Assembly: GCF_028389875.1 (NCBI RefSeq) | Contig: NC_084670.1 | Location: 17,368,883 to 17,432,882 of the forward strand | Direction of reading: 5' to 3' | Length of the DNA stretch: 64,000 bases | Source: Rhea pennata | Lineage: Eukaryota; Chordata; Aves; Rheiformes; Rheidae | Shown: in pieces, positions 38,250-48,746 of the stretch | How positions within the stretch are numbered: position 1 is the first letter of the stretch | Layout: every line of letters starts with the position of its first letter | Notes under the pieces: model-generated | The model's input: the letters and a program-made list of their open reading frames with translations, nothing else | Databases searched by the model: none | Told to the model about the DNA's origin: nothing | Made by a program: the position numbers and the translations under genes

Positions 38250-38345
38250 TTGACACTTACTTAGGCAATACACTTGTACGTCTTGGCTCAGTTTCCTCCT
38301 CTGCAAAACAGGGAGAACAATGTCTGTGCTCCTTGTATATTGATG
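38250..38345 (+). mobile_element. MIR-type SINE relic (3' half)
   Basis: cacttacttaggcaatacacttg, then ggctcagtttcctcctctgc followed by aaaacagggagaacaat, tracks the well-known MIR 3' region (ttgggcaagtcacttaacctctctg.gcctcagtttcctcatctgtaaaatggggataataat). The cagtttcctc.tctg.aaaa core is nearly intact. The 5' half is not recognisable. MIR and related CORE-SINEs are ancient and present at low copy number across amniotes. Confidence 0.7.
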
Positions 38346-38349
38346 TAAT

Positions 38350-40300
38350 AGCAGCTTAAATACACTACATACCAGGCTCTACAGTACACTTAAACCATGA
38401 GATTTTAGGTTTGTGTCCTTTCACTGGCTAAAAGAGAGCGCTCAACACCAATCCCAAGATGTTTAATACCAAGATGATCCATGCCAGGGCAGGACTCACA
38501 AGTTGGTGGCTGCCTCCCTGGAGAAGTTAGCATGAACTCCATGAAGCAGGTGTGCAAGTGGACCCAACAAGAGTGCAAATCACGCTTGGAAAATGCCCAG
38601 TTTCAGATCCCTCAGCTTTCAGCTCGCTAGAAGTTGGGCACAGAGATGATTTGCAGGATTTGATCTTTAGAAAGAAAAGCAGTGACAAGGTGGCAAAGCA
38701 GGAGGTTTTCTCTCTTGGATGAGCAATAGCGAAGGGTACGCAGGGCAGCCCTGCCCAGTGCAGAGAAGAGTTTCACCATCAGGGGTATGGCCACTGAAAC
38801 GCACAAGGCTGTTTGTGTAGGGTGATCGCAACAAAACTTAGTGAATTTATTTGAATGTCTCATTATATGTACAGGTGCAGCTCTACACACCCACACACGC
38901 TGCATTTATTTTGGTGTGTGATCATATAAATACCTGCAGGTGCGACACTGCAGACGTGCCCATGCTGAGGCATGAATATGGAGTTCCACATCTGTATTTA
39001 CTGCCTTGTTCACACAATGAACCAGGGCAGTCAGGGAGTTCGCTTCCACCTCCCACATGTACTTTAAAACTAATTCCAAAGGAAATTCAGTACTATATTT
39101 AACAGGATGTCAGGGCGTAGAAACAAAATATATAAGGTATGGAATATGGAACTGTCATCATTATCCCACTGTATTGCACATGTACATACAAAATTAGGAA
39201 GAAATTAATTTCAGATAAAGTAAGGCCAGATCAGGTTAGTGCATGGTCTTAAAATCATAAAACTGGAATGTAACATGCCTTTGGGGGCATCTAAAACTTC
39301 AGCTGGCCTTTAGTACAGTGGCTAGCTTCTCTCTTATGGCACGCAGAGATGCTTCCTTGTCTATAGTACTGTCAAACAGTCCACAATACATGAGGGCAAA
39401 TCACGGCTGCTGCAGAAACCACACTTTTGAATTCACTGACTTGTGTGCATGTAAAAATCTCAAATCACAGCATTGCACTTATGCAGCTGGTTGCATTAAA
39501 TATTAATCTGATGATAACTACCTGGCTACAAATGTCCTCCTCCCAATGTCGAAAATGTAAAACAGCTACAGGATATAAACTGGGGATAATATTTTGCATG
39601 TAATGGCTGCCTGCAGAGACTCAAGGTTGTGAAAGTTTCTTGCTTTTTTAAGGCCTTTAGTGGTAACTTTTGTTTTCCAAAGAGAAAAATTAGCCTACCA
39701 AAGTTCCTTTGAACATTGCAGCAGCCTTTCATAGTGTTAGCTGTGAAAGCAGTGGTGTCACATTCCTAATAAGGGCATATGGGAACGTTTTTTAGGAGTC
39801 CTCACTGCTTTCTTTGTGGAAACCACCTCAGGATGCTCTGGGATTATTTGGCAAAAACTTCTTTTTGCTCCATAACTTCACAGGGCTTCTTTGTTATCTT
39901 CTGTTCAGTATATTCCATTGAAGGTCTAGGGAGAAGACATGACACTCAAGAGCGTTCAGTGAAATTGTGTTTACATCCCCATTACAACTAAGGACAGGGA
40001 AAGAGTTTTCCTATGACAGAAGGTGTGGAGCAATCGTAGTGCCCAAAATTCAATTCAGAGAAAATTTTAGATAATGCTTTCCCAGCAAAGGAAGGGGTGA
40101 GAATGTGATCACTGAAGCCTGCATATGAAGCAAAAGAAGAAGAAAGGACAAATTTCTGTTTATGACATGAATGCCAGCGCTTTGTCTGGAGAGCCAGGAC
40201 TGCTGTTTGTGACCCCGGATAACAAATGGGCTCAGAGCAGTGCAGGGGAAAAGGGGCCAGAAGGAGCTGGAGCAGCAGAAGAAACAGCTGCTGTGCTAAG
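38350..40300. other. Non-coding stretch
   Basis: No gene or RNA recognised. Short frames lie on both strands, and composition is mixed with low CpG until about 40.3 kb. Confidence 0.5.
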
Positions 40301-40309
40301 GCATGCACA

Positions 40310-40640
40310 CCTCCCTGGGGTGGCCTGGACACCCCCCGTGACACACTGATTTTGGAATCGCGGCGTGTTGCAGTTGTCAGAACCTTTTGCCTGAGACTCC
40401 CTACAAGGATCCGAGCTTCAGGCACCGAGAGTCTAGCTCACTGCGAAGTGCTCTGTTGGTGCTAAAGCCAGAGACACCCGAGCGCAGAGCGCGTCTACCA
40501 GCCCTACCACTGGGTAAGGGGGCGTGCGGAGAGCCCGTTCCTCGGTCACTGGTGCTAGCTGCCAGCCAGCGTTCAGCAGGACCCGAGGAACTCGCACAGG
40601 TCGCGTGGCCCAGAATGGCCCAGGACTGTTCTGTCCTCAC
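40310..40640. other. CpG-rich patch (weak island)
   Basis: About 20 CpGs in 330 bp, including ggaatcgcggcgtgttg, cacccgagcgcagagcgcgtc and gtcgcgtgg. A 117-codon plus-strand frame (40387-40740) and an antisense frame cover it without recognisable content. It marks the end of the CpG-poor desert. Confidence 0.4.
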
Positions 40641-40749
40641 TGGCTGCAGCTGTAAGCAGATGGTGGCCTCTGCTTTACTGACCCACCAGAAGCAGTTTTC
40701 CTTGACTCGAAGCCACCTGGAGGAGCAGGATCTCTTCTGAGGAATTCAG

Positions 40750-41386
40750 CCATGTATAAGAGACTGTTGCTGGGATTATACATTCAAGTGGCTCTGTTGT
40801 TTTTGCTGTGTTGCAGGTATCTTTCTCCCAGCCACAAGAGAAGAAAATGACAATTGGAATTTGTGGTAGATGACGAAAATGACTGCCTGATGGTGTGAAA
40901 CCTTAAAGAGGTCTTTCGAGATGAGCTCCTCAAGTGCTTTCTTATGCTAAAGATCACAGAAACAGCACTTGGGTAGAGACTGCAGAGAAACAGAGAAGGA
41001 TAAATTTTCCCAGAAGAGACTTTGTCTCATATATATATACATACAAAAGTTATATCTCAGCTTGCATCTTTAACTTGGAGAAAATCTTTTGTTCTTTGGT
41101 TACCAACCTGGTATTATTCACAGTGAGTCAAAATTATAAGCAACCAGCATAATGTAATTTCAGATACATACTCATGGATATATGAAATGTTTCTTACTTT
41201 CCCTCTCAGCTAACTCTGTGCTTGCATGCACGTTATGTATGTGTCATGTAGTTACATGTATGTATAGTGAGAGGATAGAGTAAAGTAGGAAGCAGAATGG
41301 TCCAAAACAGTGGCATTCTGCCTTCTCCATGAGCAGCACAGGCCCAGCCCTGCTGCCTGGCAAGCCCATCGGACTGGGGCTACGTT
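40750..41386. other. Non-coding stretch
   Basis: AT-leaning, with short TATA/CATA runs near 41030-41045 and 41230-41265. No gene recognised. Confidence 0.45.
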
Positions 41387-41399
41387 GGGGGGGGGGGGG
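41387..41399 (+). repeat. G13 homopolymer
   Basis: Thirteen uninterrupted Gs follow a gactggggctacgtt context. With the nearby GGGG it could join a G-quadruplex. Confidence 0.9.
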
Positions 41400-41588
41400 C
41401 ACGTAGAAAGGAGCTATTTTCACCCAATATCATAATATCCTGCAATATTACTTTATTTTTTTTTAATTACAGTGTAGAGCAGCACTAGCCCCGCAAGGTT
41501 AACAAACCAGTTAAGGGTATGCAGATGACATTTCTGCATACCAAGCAACCAAACCAGGTGCTATTAACTCTTTTGAAGTTAGAAAAAC

Positions 41589-41820
41589 AAAAGGGGAAAA
41601 AGAGAAAAAGAAAGAAAAAAGAAAAAAGAAAAAAGAAAAAAGAAAAAAGAAGAAAAAAGAAAAAAAGAAAGAAAAAGGAAAAGGAAAAGGAAAGAAAAAG
41701 GGAAAAAAAGAAAGAAAAAGGAAAAGGAAAAGGAAAAAAGAAAAAGAAAAAGAAGAAAGAAAAAAGAAAGAAGAAAAAAGAAGAAAGAAAAAAGAAAAAA
41801 AGAAGAAAAAAAGGAAAAAG
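41589..41820 (+). repeat. 232-nt uninterrupted homopurine tract
   Basis: Every base on the plus strand from 41589 to 41820 is A or G, arranged as aaaag, aaaaaag and aaaagg units. The tract forces long artificial open frames: lysine/arginine-rich on plus, and phenylalanine/serine-rich on minus. Long polypurine-polypyrimidine mirror-like tracts can form intramolecular triplex (H-DNA) and exclude nucleosomes. It sits about 60 bp from the CpG island that starts near 41880. Confidence 0.95.
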
Positions 41821-41877
41821 TATCTTTTGCGCTGTACCGTAAAAAGCCAATAACCCGTTGTAAAGGAGGAGGAGTAA

Positions 41878-42120
41878 AACAACACCTCCCGCGATGCCCG
41901 GCCGCTGCAGGCCCCTGCGGCGCGGGCGCAGCGGAGCCGCCCCCGCCCGCGCCCCGCGCCCCCGCCCGCGCCCCGCGCCCGCGCCCGCGCCCGCAGCGGC
42001 CCCGGCGCGGTTCGCCGCGGCGCCCGGCAGGTGGCGCCCTTGCTCGCCGAGTGACCGGCGGCGCGGGCGGGCCCGAGAAACACCTTTCCCCCCGCAGCCC
42101 TCCTCCTCCCCTCGCCTTTA
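41878..42120. promoter_or_regulatory. CpG island with C-rich tandem repeat
   Basis: This is a dense CpG island. Its left part (about 41935-41997) is a tandem array of cccgcccgcgcc units and its right part contains a near-consensus CTCF motif (separate entry). CpG density is close to that of the 61-kb promoter. Both edges are sharp: the homopurine tract lies to the left and AT-rich DNA to the right. It could be an orphan promoter or a CTCF-bound regulatory island. No splice donor is evident on either strand. Confidence 0.65.
42024..42037 (+). promoter_or_regulatory. Near-consensus CTCF site
   Basis: CCGGCAGGTGGCGC matches the CTCF core consensus CCASYAGRKGGCRS at 13 of 14 positions (G for A at position 3). 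It lies in unmethylated-type CpG island context, which favours binding. The motif is in forward orientation. Occupancy and loop-anchor function are inference. Confidence 0.6.
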
Positions 42121-42725
42121 ATTTAGGAAGTATCATAACTAAAGTGTTTTCAACTTATTATTATGCATGAGTAAAAATTCCATTAATGTGTAACATTTTC
42201 GCCTGTATTTCCCCCTTTTTTATAACATCATTTAAATTCCTCATTAATAATTTAAAAATGTTCTGGATTTTAATCACTTTTCTCATCACTAAAATATCTG
42301 ATGGAGAGATCTTTTCTGTTTCCTGAAGGTGAGATAGAGGGAAACCATCTGGGAGGAGAAAGGAAGAATGGGAAACTGCTGGGAGCTCAAAGGTAGGCGC
42401 TGCCCGGCCCAGTCTTGTTAGTCTGTTGAAGGGTAGTTAATTAATTAATCAAATATCACAAGTTTACCAAACTGGAGGTTTGAGTAGGTCACCATTAATA
42501 ATATTAAAAAAGAAAAAAAGGTTTTTGGCATGCAAGTTTAATTACGGCGGTATTTGTCTGATAGCATGTTACTGTAAATAAAAGAGATAAAAGCAGCCCT
42601 TCATCTGAGCAGCTCCGGCACTGTGAAATATGTGCCTAATTAAAACTATTGGTGTAAGAGGCTAATAAAGTGCATGTGCCTACTAGATGTCTCATTTTAA
42701 TGAATCCCGGCTAATTTGCTGCGAG
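42115..42725. promoter_or_regulatory. Candidate conserved enhancer between two CpG islands
   Basis: An AT-rich, complex 600-bp block is framed by CpG islands on both sides. It holds at least eleven TAAT cores (for example ggtagttaattaattaatc near 42434, ccattaataat near 42491, tttaattacgg near 42538, cctaattaaaac near 42635) and few simple repeats. That pattern matches homeodomain-dense developmental enhancers; conservation is inferred, not shown. No credible exon lies in it. Confidence 0.45.
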
Positions 42726-42975
42726 TGATGGATTTCGGCGTTGGTAGTAGGGGCTGAGCGACGGCGGGATCCCCCGGGGGGGACCGCGGGGCGCAGGCCG
42801 GGGGCTGCCGCGGCTGCGCGGGCTCCTCCGGCTCCTCCTGCCTTCGCGCCTCCGCCGCTTCCCACCCTTCACCGGCCACCGGGCGAAGCGGTTCGGCGTC
42901 ACGCCGGCGCCGAGCCGAGCTCTGCCGCTCTGCCCCGAGCACCGGGCCGGCCCGGGGGGCTGCGCTCTCAAACCT
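42722..42975. promoter_or_regulatory. CpG island
   Basis: This second dense island begins sharply at gctgcgagtgatggatttcggcg and ends near ggccggcccggggggctgcgctc. It has frames open on both strands (42741-43019 plus; 42697-42942 and 42711-42971 minus), as expected from composition. Together with the island at 41.9 kb it brackets the TAAT-rich block. A possible TSS cannot be placed. Confidence 0.6.
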
Positions 42976-42979
42976 GCTC

Positions 42980-45900
42980 AGGTTTGGCTGGTAAATCTGC
43001 AGAGAAGTTAAATGAGTGAAAATGTGTGCGTTGACTGCCCCTACAGCGAGAGCTAGTGAGCCCCGGGGTAGCTCTTTGGGGCAATGCTTACTCGTGGGGA
43101 GAAAGGCTATATTCTGAACGAACCTGAGTAATAAAGGGGCCGCTTAAGCAGTGAAAGAGCCCTCAGAGTAGCGCATATTGTTATTGCTTTTTTGCAACAG
43201 AGTAGAGAAAACATCCTAAGGACTAGATTTTCTTCTAGTAAGAAAATCTGTGTGTGTGTTTTCTGGAGAGGCTTTACGTGTGCTGTGATCTCGGACATAA
43301 CCTCAGGGGTTCCAGCACCTGTGCGAAGTTTTTTTGGTTTCAGCATGACTCCACTGACAGATGCCGGCGTAGAGGACTGCTCTGTTTTACAGGATGATGG
43401 GCCAAGGCCCTCTGCCAGGCGTAGAACTGAGGCACACTGAACTAGGGTGCCCGACTGAACAAGAGCTCAAGAGCTAAGCTAAGCTAAGCTAAGTTACTAT
43501 AACAAAGCCCGAGGCCGCAAGAAAACTCTCCACCCAAAGTACGTTTCCTAGATGTTGACAGCAGATAGCCCTTCCATCCCGCAGGCTGGGGATGGGCTGA
43601 CTTCTCAGTCTCAGTGTTACTTGTTCTTGCATCGTAGGACTTCTGAGTCTTGATTTTTTCAATGAGCTTGACCTGATCACCTAAGCTAAACATGCTTTTA
43701 AAATAAATTCCAAATGTAAAGATTGTTAGTAATTCTGTTGGTCAAACTCACAGAGATGGTATAATTTCCTTTTTCCTTGGCACATAAGCAAAATCTGGCC
43801 TAGATTTAATTCTCCTGGTCATAGCTGAGGGAGGAATCTCTGCAGAGGGGACCAGTCGTTCTGTCTCAGTGAGGTGTCTGCTTTTGTACAGCAAGTGATG
43901 AGATAACGTTCCATCGAGATTTTCTCTTTTCCTATGCTCCCCGCCTCTGCTCACTAGCTTCATTCTGCTTTTTCTCACCTTTTCCTCAGCCTCCTCAGTG
44001 AAGCCCAAGGACACCAGGTGATGGTAGTCACACTGCCGAGGTCACCTGCTTACAGAACATCTGACTGAAGAAGACTGCCTGTTTTCAGTGCTTCACAGAA
44101 CTGAGACAACAACTTGGGATCAAGTGTGCTGTTGCCTGGCCAAGTGTATGAAGAGGACTAGTGGCAGCAGAAGGGAGCTGTTTATGAATGGATTCAGTCT
44201 GCAAGGCACATGAGGTCTGAAAACTTGATAAGCACAAGACTTCATTTCTTCAGGTCAATAATCTTCGGGGCAAGGCAAAGAGAAGACAGAAGTTGAGAAG
44301 ACACTGCTGTTTTGGAGTCTGCATTTTCAGGTCACAGTCCTGTCAGGTCAGCAAAAGTCATGCAATGTGAATTGTGCCAAAGCACACTTGATAGCCGTGC
44401 ATGAATACGTAGCATCTGTCTTTATAATCAGCTTCATTTCACATTTTGGCAGGCTTGTCATTACACACTTTCTTTGAAGGCCTACTAGACAAAACCTCAA
44501 AGTTTTTTGCTTTTGTTAGACACTATGCAATGACCCAAAGGCAGTCTGTGGCAGCTTTTGGGTGACCCCTTCTTTTGGAGCTATCTTCCAAGAAATCATC
44601 CCTGTTTGGACCAGAGTCTCTCCTAATGAGGGAGAGGGTGGAAAAAGCCCTTCCATCTAAGCAGTGGCTACTCTAGACATAGCCCCAGAGCCAGACAGCC
44701 TGCTGTCTGAGCCGTGGTGCTGCTTCCAGGAGCACAAGCATTCATTCTTTGACTGATCATCGATTCGAACATATGGATGGAGTCTAACTCCTGACCTGTG
44801 GCTCATGTCCTTGTTCTAGACCCTGGCGTTAACTAGTGGGCCAAACTGCCTTTACCCTTGTTGCTTTAATCCATAGAATAGTTCATTGGCATTCATCCAA
44901 ACTGAATATGGTATGGAGGAAAAGGTCTTCAGGTTCCCGGAGTGTATATACGTATGTGATCAAATCCTCAGCTCATTAAATTAGTATATGCAGTGGAGAC
45001 TAGCTACTGATTTATGTTTTCATCTATTCAAGGTTAAATTGGATTGAAAATTCACACTATTTAAAAAGGGAAGCTGAGCTTCTTGCTTACATTTGAGTTC
45101 CTCTAAATTAGAAGGCACATGATACTAAGCTTCATGGACCTGAAAATCTGGGTCTGAGTTAATATGATGCCTATACCATTGATTTCACTGAAGTCTTTTG
45201 TATCAGAAATCACATGTACACAGCCTCACATTGCGAAGCAAGATTAATTTAGCTGTTGGCAAATTATGCTCTGTATAAGAATGTTCTGTGAATAACTTGG
45301 ATTGCAAATTTTACTCCTTAATATTTGCAATGCAAAGTGCCAGTAACACGAACAGAGCACTACTGGTTTAAGTTAAACTTTGCAGAAATAGGAATGACAG
45401 ATGCCCCCAAAAAGGAGATAGATTGTGGAAAATTAAACAACATAAGGCCTACTGAGTCAGATATTAAAAGCCTCATGATAAATTAGAAGATAGTTATTAA
45501 AGTAGCTGCAAAGATTTTAAAACTGCAACCCCTGTCTTTGAACTGTTATGGCAGTAGCTGGAGCAGAGTAAACTTCCTGTGATCTACCTAGCTTGCAGGA
45601 CTGACCTACTGAGGGTGACAAACTAACTGTATGCAGGCTCAGCTTTTGACTTGCTTCCAAACAGCACCAGTTCATTTGATGCGAGTCCTGTAACGTGGGC
45701 TATTGCACTGTGGTGAAAGGCACTGTATATTGTCCTAGTGATCCCTTACATGCAGTTGCTCTTCAACTTTCTCACTTTTATGTTGGTAAAAATTTTGATT
45801 ATTTTCTTAGCATTTGTAAAGCCTGGGGGTAAGAAGCTTAAATAGATTACTGTTCTCTATTGGCCCAGAAACAGTAAAATCTGCATGGCTCTTACACTGT

Positions 45901-48100
45901 GGTTCCTGTTAGTTACTTACCAGTAGCTGTTATTTTTCACAAGCATATAGATATATCTCCACAAAGATTATCTTTGCACCAGTAACAAAAGATACTGTGT
46001 TTCCTACTCGTGGTAGTGAGATATAGAGAGATCTCTTAACTAACTCTTCTTGAACTCTGTATTGCTGATGGTTTTTCCTTGAGTTTTATTCAGCCTTAAG
46101 CCATTTGCATCCTTCCACATGTCCGGATTTGTTCCAGTCTTATATGTTCACGTGTTCTCCTAGGCAAAACAAATTTCCTCCCTGGCACCTAGCTGCCATT
46201 TGCTAGTGGAAGATTACGCCACATTTCGCTGCTTGCCCCTAGTCCCTCCCCACAGCTTTGCCACCAGAAGAGGCCAAGCAAGTACTCCCTAACGTGCTAT
46301 AAGCAAAGCCAGCCAGGTTAGCTCATATCCATATTTGTCACCAGGTGAAATGAATCTGGCTGATTTAGCTTGAAACAGATTAGCAGGCCATTTGTGATCC
46401 CTCCTGCTAACACAGCAGTGTGGGGTGCTTGGAAGGCAACAACAGGCACTGGAGACAGTGCTGTCATCTCTCAGAAGAGCATGTCTGCGCCTCAGATTTT
46501 CTCAGTGCTCCTGTCCTTGAACTCAAGCTTACACCCCTCAACTTTGATGTTTTTTCTACACATCTTGCCTTTATTTTTATGTTAGTGGCTCCAACCAAAA
46601 GACATCTTTCGATATCTTAAACGAATCTTCTCTGTTCAGCTTGTTCTGCCTGTTTTTGTTAATTAAATTTGTTTCTTTGTATCAGGTTCCTTTAGCTCAT
46701 CTCTTTTGGTTCCTGCTCTTACCATTTACCTTCGTTATACCTTGCCATCCTTGAACTGTTCTGAACTCTTATTTCACATCTTTCTGTACAATATTCAGGT
46801 CTACTAATTCTCTGCCTAATTTTATCATGGATGATGGAAAAACTTTTGCTGCAGCACTAGTGTTGAGAGGACAGACCTCTCTCCTCTTTGCCACATTCCT
46901 TCTCACTCTTATGTAAAATCTCAACTGAAAATGGCAATCTCTTCTTTCGCTACTCTTCCTTTTGTAGTACACTTTTGTAAAACATCATCCATGAAACTGC
47001 ACTGTTTGTATTTGCAACTTTCAAATACATTTGGATTTGCGGTTTTCTGGACGGGTGATGTATTAAGATTTAATCTAAACCTAGTCAGATACCATTGATC
47101 TGCAATGAAAAAGCTGTATGAATGAGATAATAGCAGATACAGCTTAAAGTGCTGAGTGACAAGAGCTGACTGAAAGGTGATACTGCAGAAGTTTGGTGGT
47201 GAAGAACAGGTAGGACATTTGTGAATGGAAATGGTTTCTGATTATTTAAATATTGTGAATAATTTTTAAAAATTGCTTCATTTTTTCAAGGTTTGCCAGA
47301 CTTTGACTGTTCCTATAAGGTGGCAGGTACAGCAGCGAGTTTCCAGAAGCTGCTCAGCCTGCTGTAAGCTACCACATCTTGATATGAACTTTAAGGTCTT
47401 TCTGTTTTGCCTGAGTGGACATCCCAGAAGTTAGAAGAAATAAGAATCAAGCCCAACGTTTCAGATTCCTGATGGCTGCACTCTCTGTCCATTTCAGACA
47501 GCTCAGCCATACTTCCCACTGCTCAGTGTTAGCAGTCATCAGGAAGCATATATTTTGCTTCCAAAGTCAGGGTCTTGTGAAACAAATCCTTAGGCATTAC
47601 TGTGCTCTCACAGCTTGCAGGCCATGTTGTGTTTGAGCCACAAACAAGAGCTGAGCCTTGACCAGAGCAGCTTTTAATACAGGTCTTGTGTACAAGGGAT
47701 AGACAAGGGAAGCTCTTACCCCATGTGTGTTCATTGCCTCAGTTAAACATGATGAATTATTCCAGTAAATGTATTTCAAACTCTCCCCCTCAATTTCACT
47801 AGTTCCAAATTTGGACGCAGCTCTAAATGAAAAGGAACAATTCAAATGCCTTTCTGAATGCATATGAAATGAAATAAGTTACTGTAATTTTGCTGGGCAA
47901 GCTAGCTCTTTGGAGGGAGCAAAAGTTGCAAATGGAAAAATAAACAAACAAATGTATGAGTAACTGTGGGAGATGCTGCCAGAGAATCAGAAAGAAGCCT
48001 GGATAGAAGGGGGAGGGAAAGACTCTTCTCCACTCTGGGACAATTTGTAGAAAACAAAATGTGGGAGAAAGTTGAAATGAACCAAAAATATTCTACTTTA
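42980..48100. other. Non-coding stretch
   Basis: No gene recognised over about 5 kb. It contains the (AAGCT)n repeat at 43471-43495. The rest is mixed-composition DNA with low CpG and only short, overlapping open frames. Confidence 0.5.
43471..43495 (+). repeat. Five-unit (AAGCT) pentanucleotide repeat
   Basis: Units gagct, aagct, aagct, aagct, aagtt; the middle three are perfect. Confidence 0.85.
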
Positions 48101-48127
48101 TTTTTTATTTTATTTTATTTTTTTAAG

Positions 48128-48283
48128 TCCAGCCATAACCAGGCTACCAGGACACATGATGCTGCTATTAAAGAGGACCTAAAGAGGACCAGCTTTAAGA
48201 GCTTTGAGAAAGAAAACAGAAATTTCACCTTCGTTGTTCAGGTTCCTCCTTTACAGGAATTTCTGCAGCTACACAACTGGCAG
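48128..48283 (+). other. Candidate orphan internal exon (156 bp, phase 0)
   Basis: A T-rich polypyrimidine tract (about 48098-48125) ends in aag, and the sequence then stays open until a consensus donor CAG|GTGAGT at 48283/48284. The enclosed 156 bp is exactly 52 codons, entirely open in the frame that starts at the first base. It would encode a peptide beginning SSHNQATRTHDAAIKEDL and ending LQEFLQLHNWQ. Composition is protein-like, but I recognise no family and see no linked upstream or downstream exon. The T-tract contains A interruptions and could be coincidental. It could also be a non-coding RNA exon or chance. Confidence 0.25.
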
Positions 48284-48734
48284 GTGAGTCCCTTGCTCTA
48301 ATCTGTGAAGGGAAAGAATGACCGAGATTCCCAGATGCACTGAGTTTTCAATCAGTGAGCTGCAAAAAGCATTACTATAAACTACCTTTCTGTTTTCCAA
48401 ATCCTGGGCTGGTGAGAAATCAAAACATAGCTTAGGTCAGCCTACAGGTATAGTGTATGCTTCACCTCACATGAACTAGGGATGCGAAGCAAAGGAGAAG
48501 AGGGCTGCAGAACTGCTGCTTTTCTGTTCTCTGAAGACTTCCTGTTAAGGGGAATCCTCAGCTGTCCATTTAGGGCAGTGTTATAGCTGCGCTGCGCTGC
48601 TGAGGCATGCGAGGAAGCCGTTGATGGGGCTGAGCATGGCTCTATGCTTCTCTACTGAGCCACCCAGTTACAGCATTACTGCATGCCTGCTAGAGGTGGG
48701 TGCTAAGATTGCTGGTAAAAGCCAAAGGTAAAGC

Positions 48735-48746
48735 GGGGGGGGGGGG
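48735..48746 (+). repeat. G12 homopolymer
   Basis: Twelve uninterrupted Gs. Confidence 0.9.

Larger units (their letters stand above)
22850..38250. other. CpG-poor gene desert
   Basis: More than 15 kb with scarce CpG and no recognised gene. The open frames are short and overlap on opposite strands. Exceptions listed separately are SINE-like relics at 23.4 and 28.3 kb and a compositionally protein-like but unsupported frame at 32.3-32.6 kb. A slightly GC-richer patch lies at about 34.0-34.25 kb. Confidence 0.5.

Noticed and set aside
41485-42136. Long open frames on both strands through the homopurine tract and adjacent CpG island (lysine/arginine-rich or phenylalanine/serine-rich products)
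   Set aside because: They arise because a 232-nt purine-only tract of A and G has few stop codons and the GC-rich island adds few more. Composition is non-biological and several registers are open at once.
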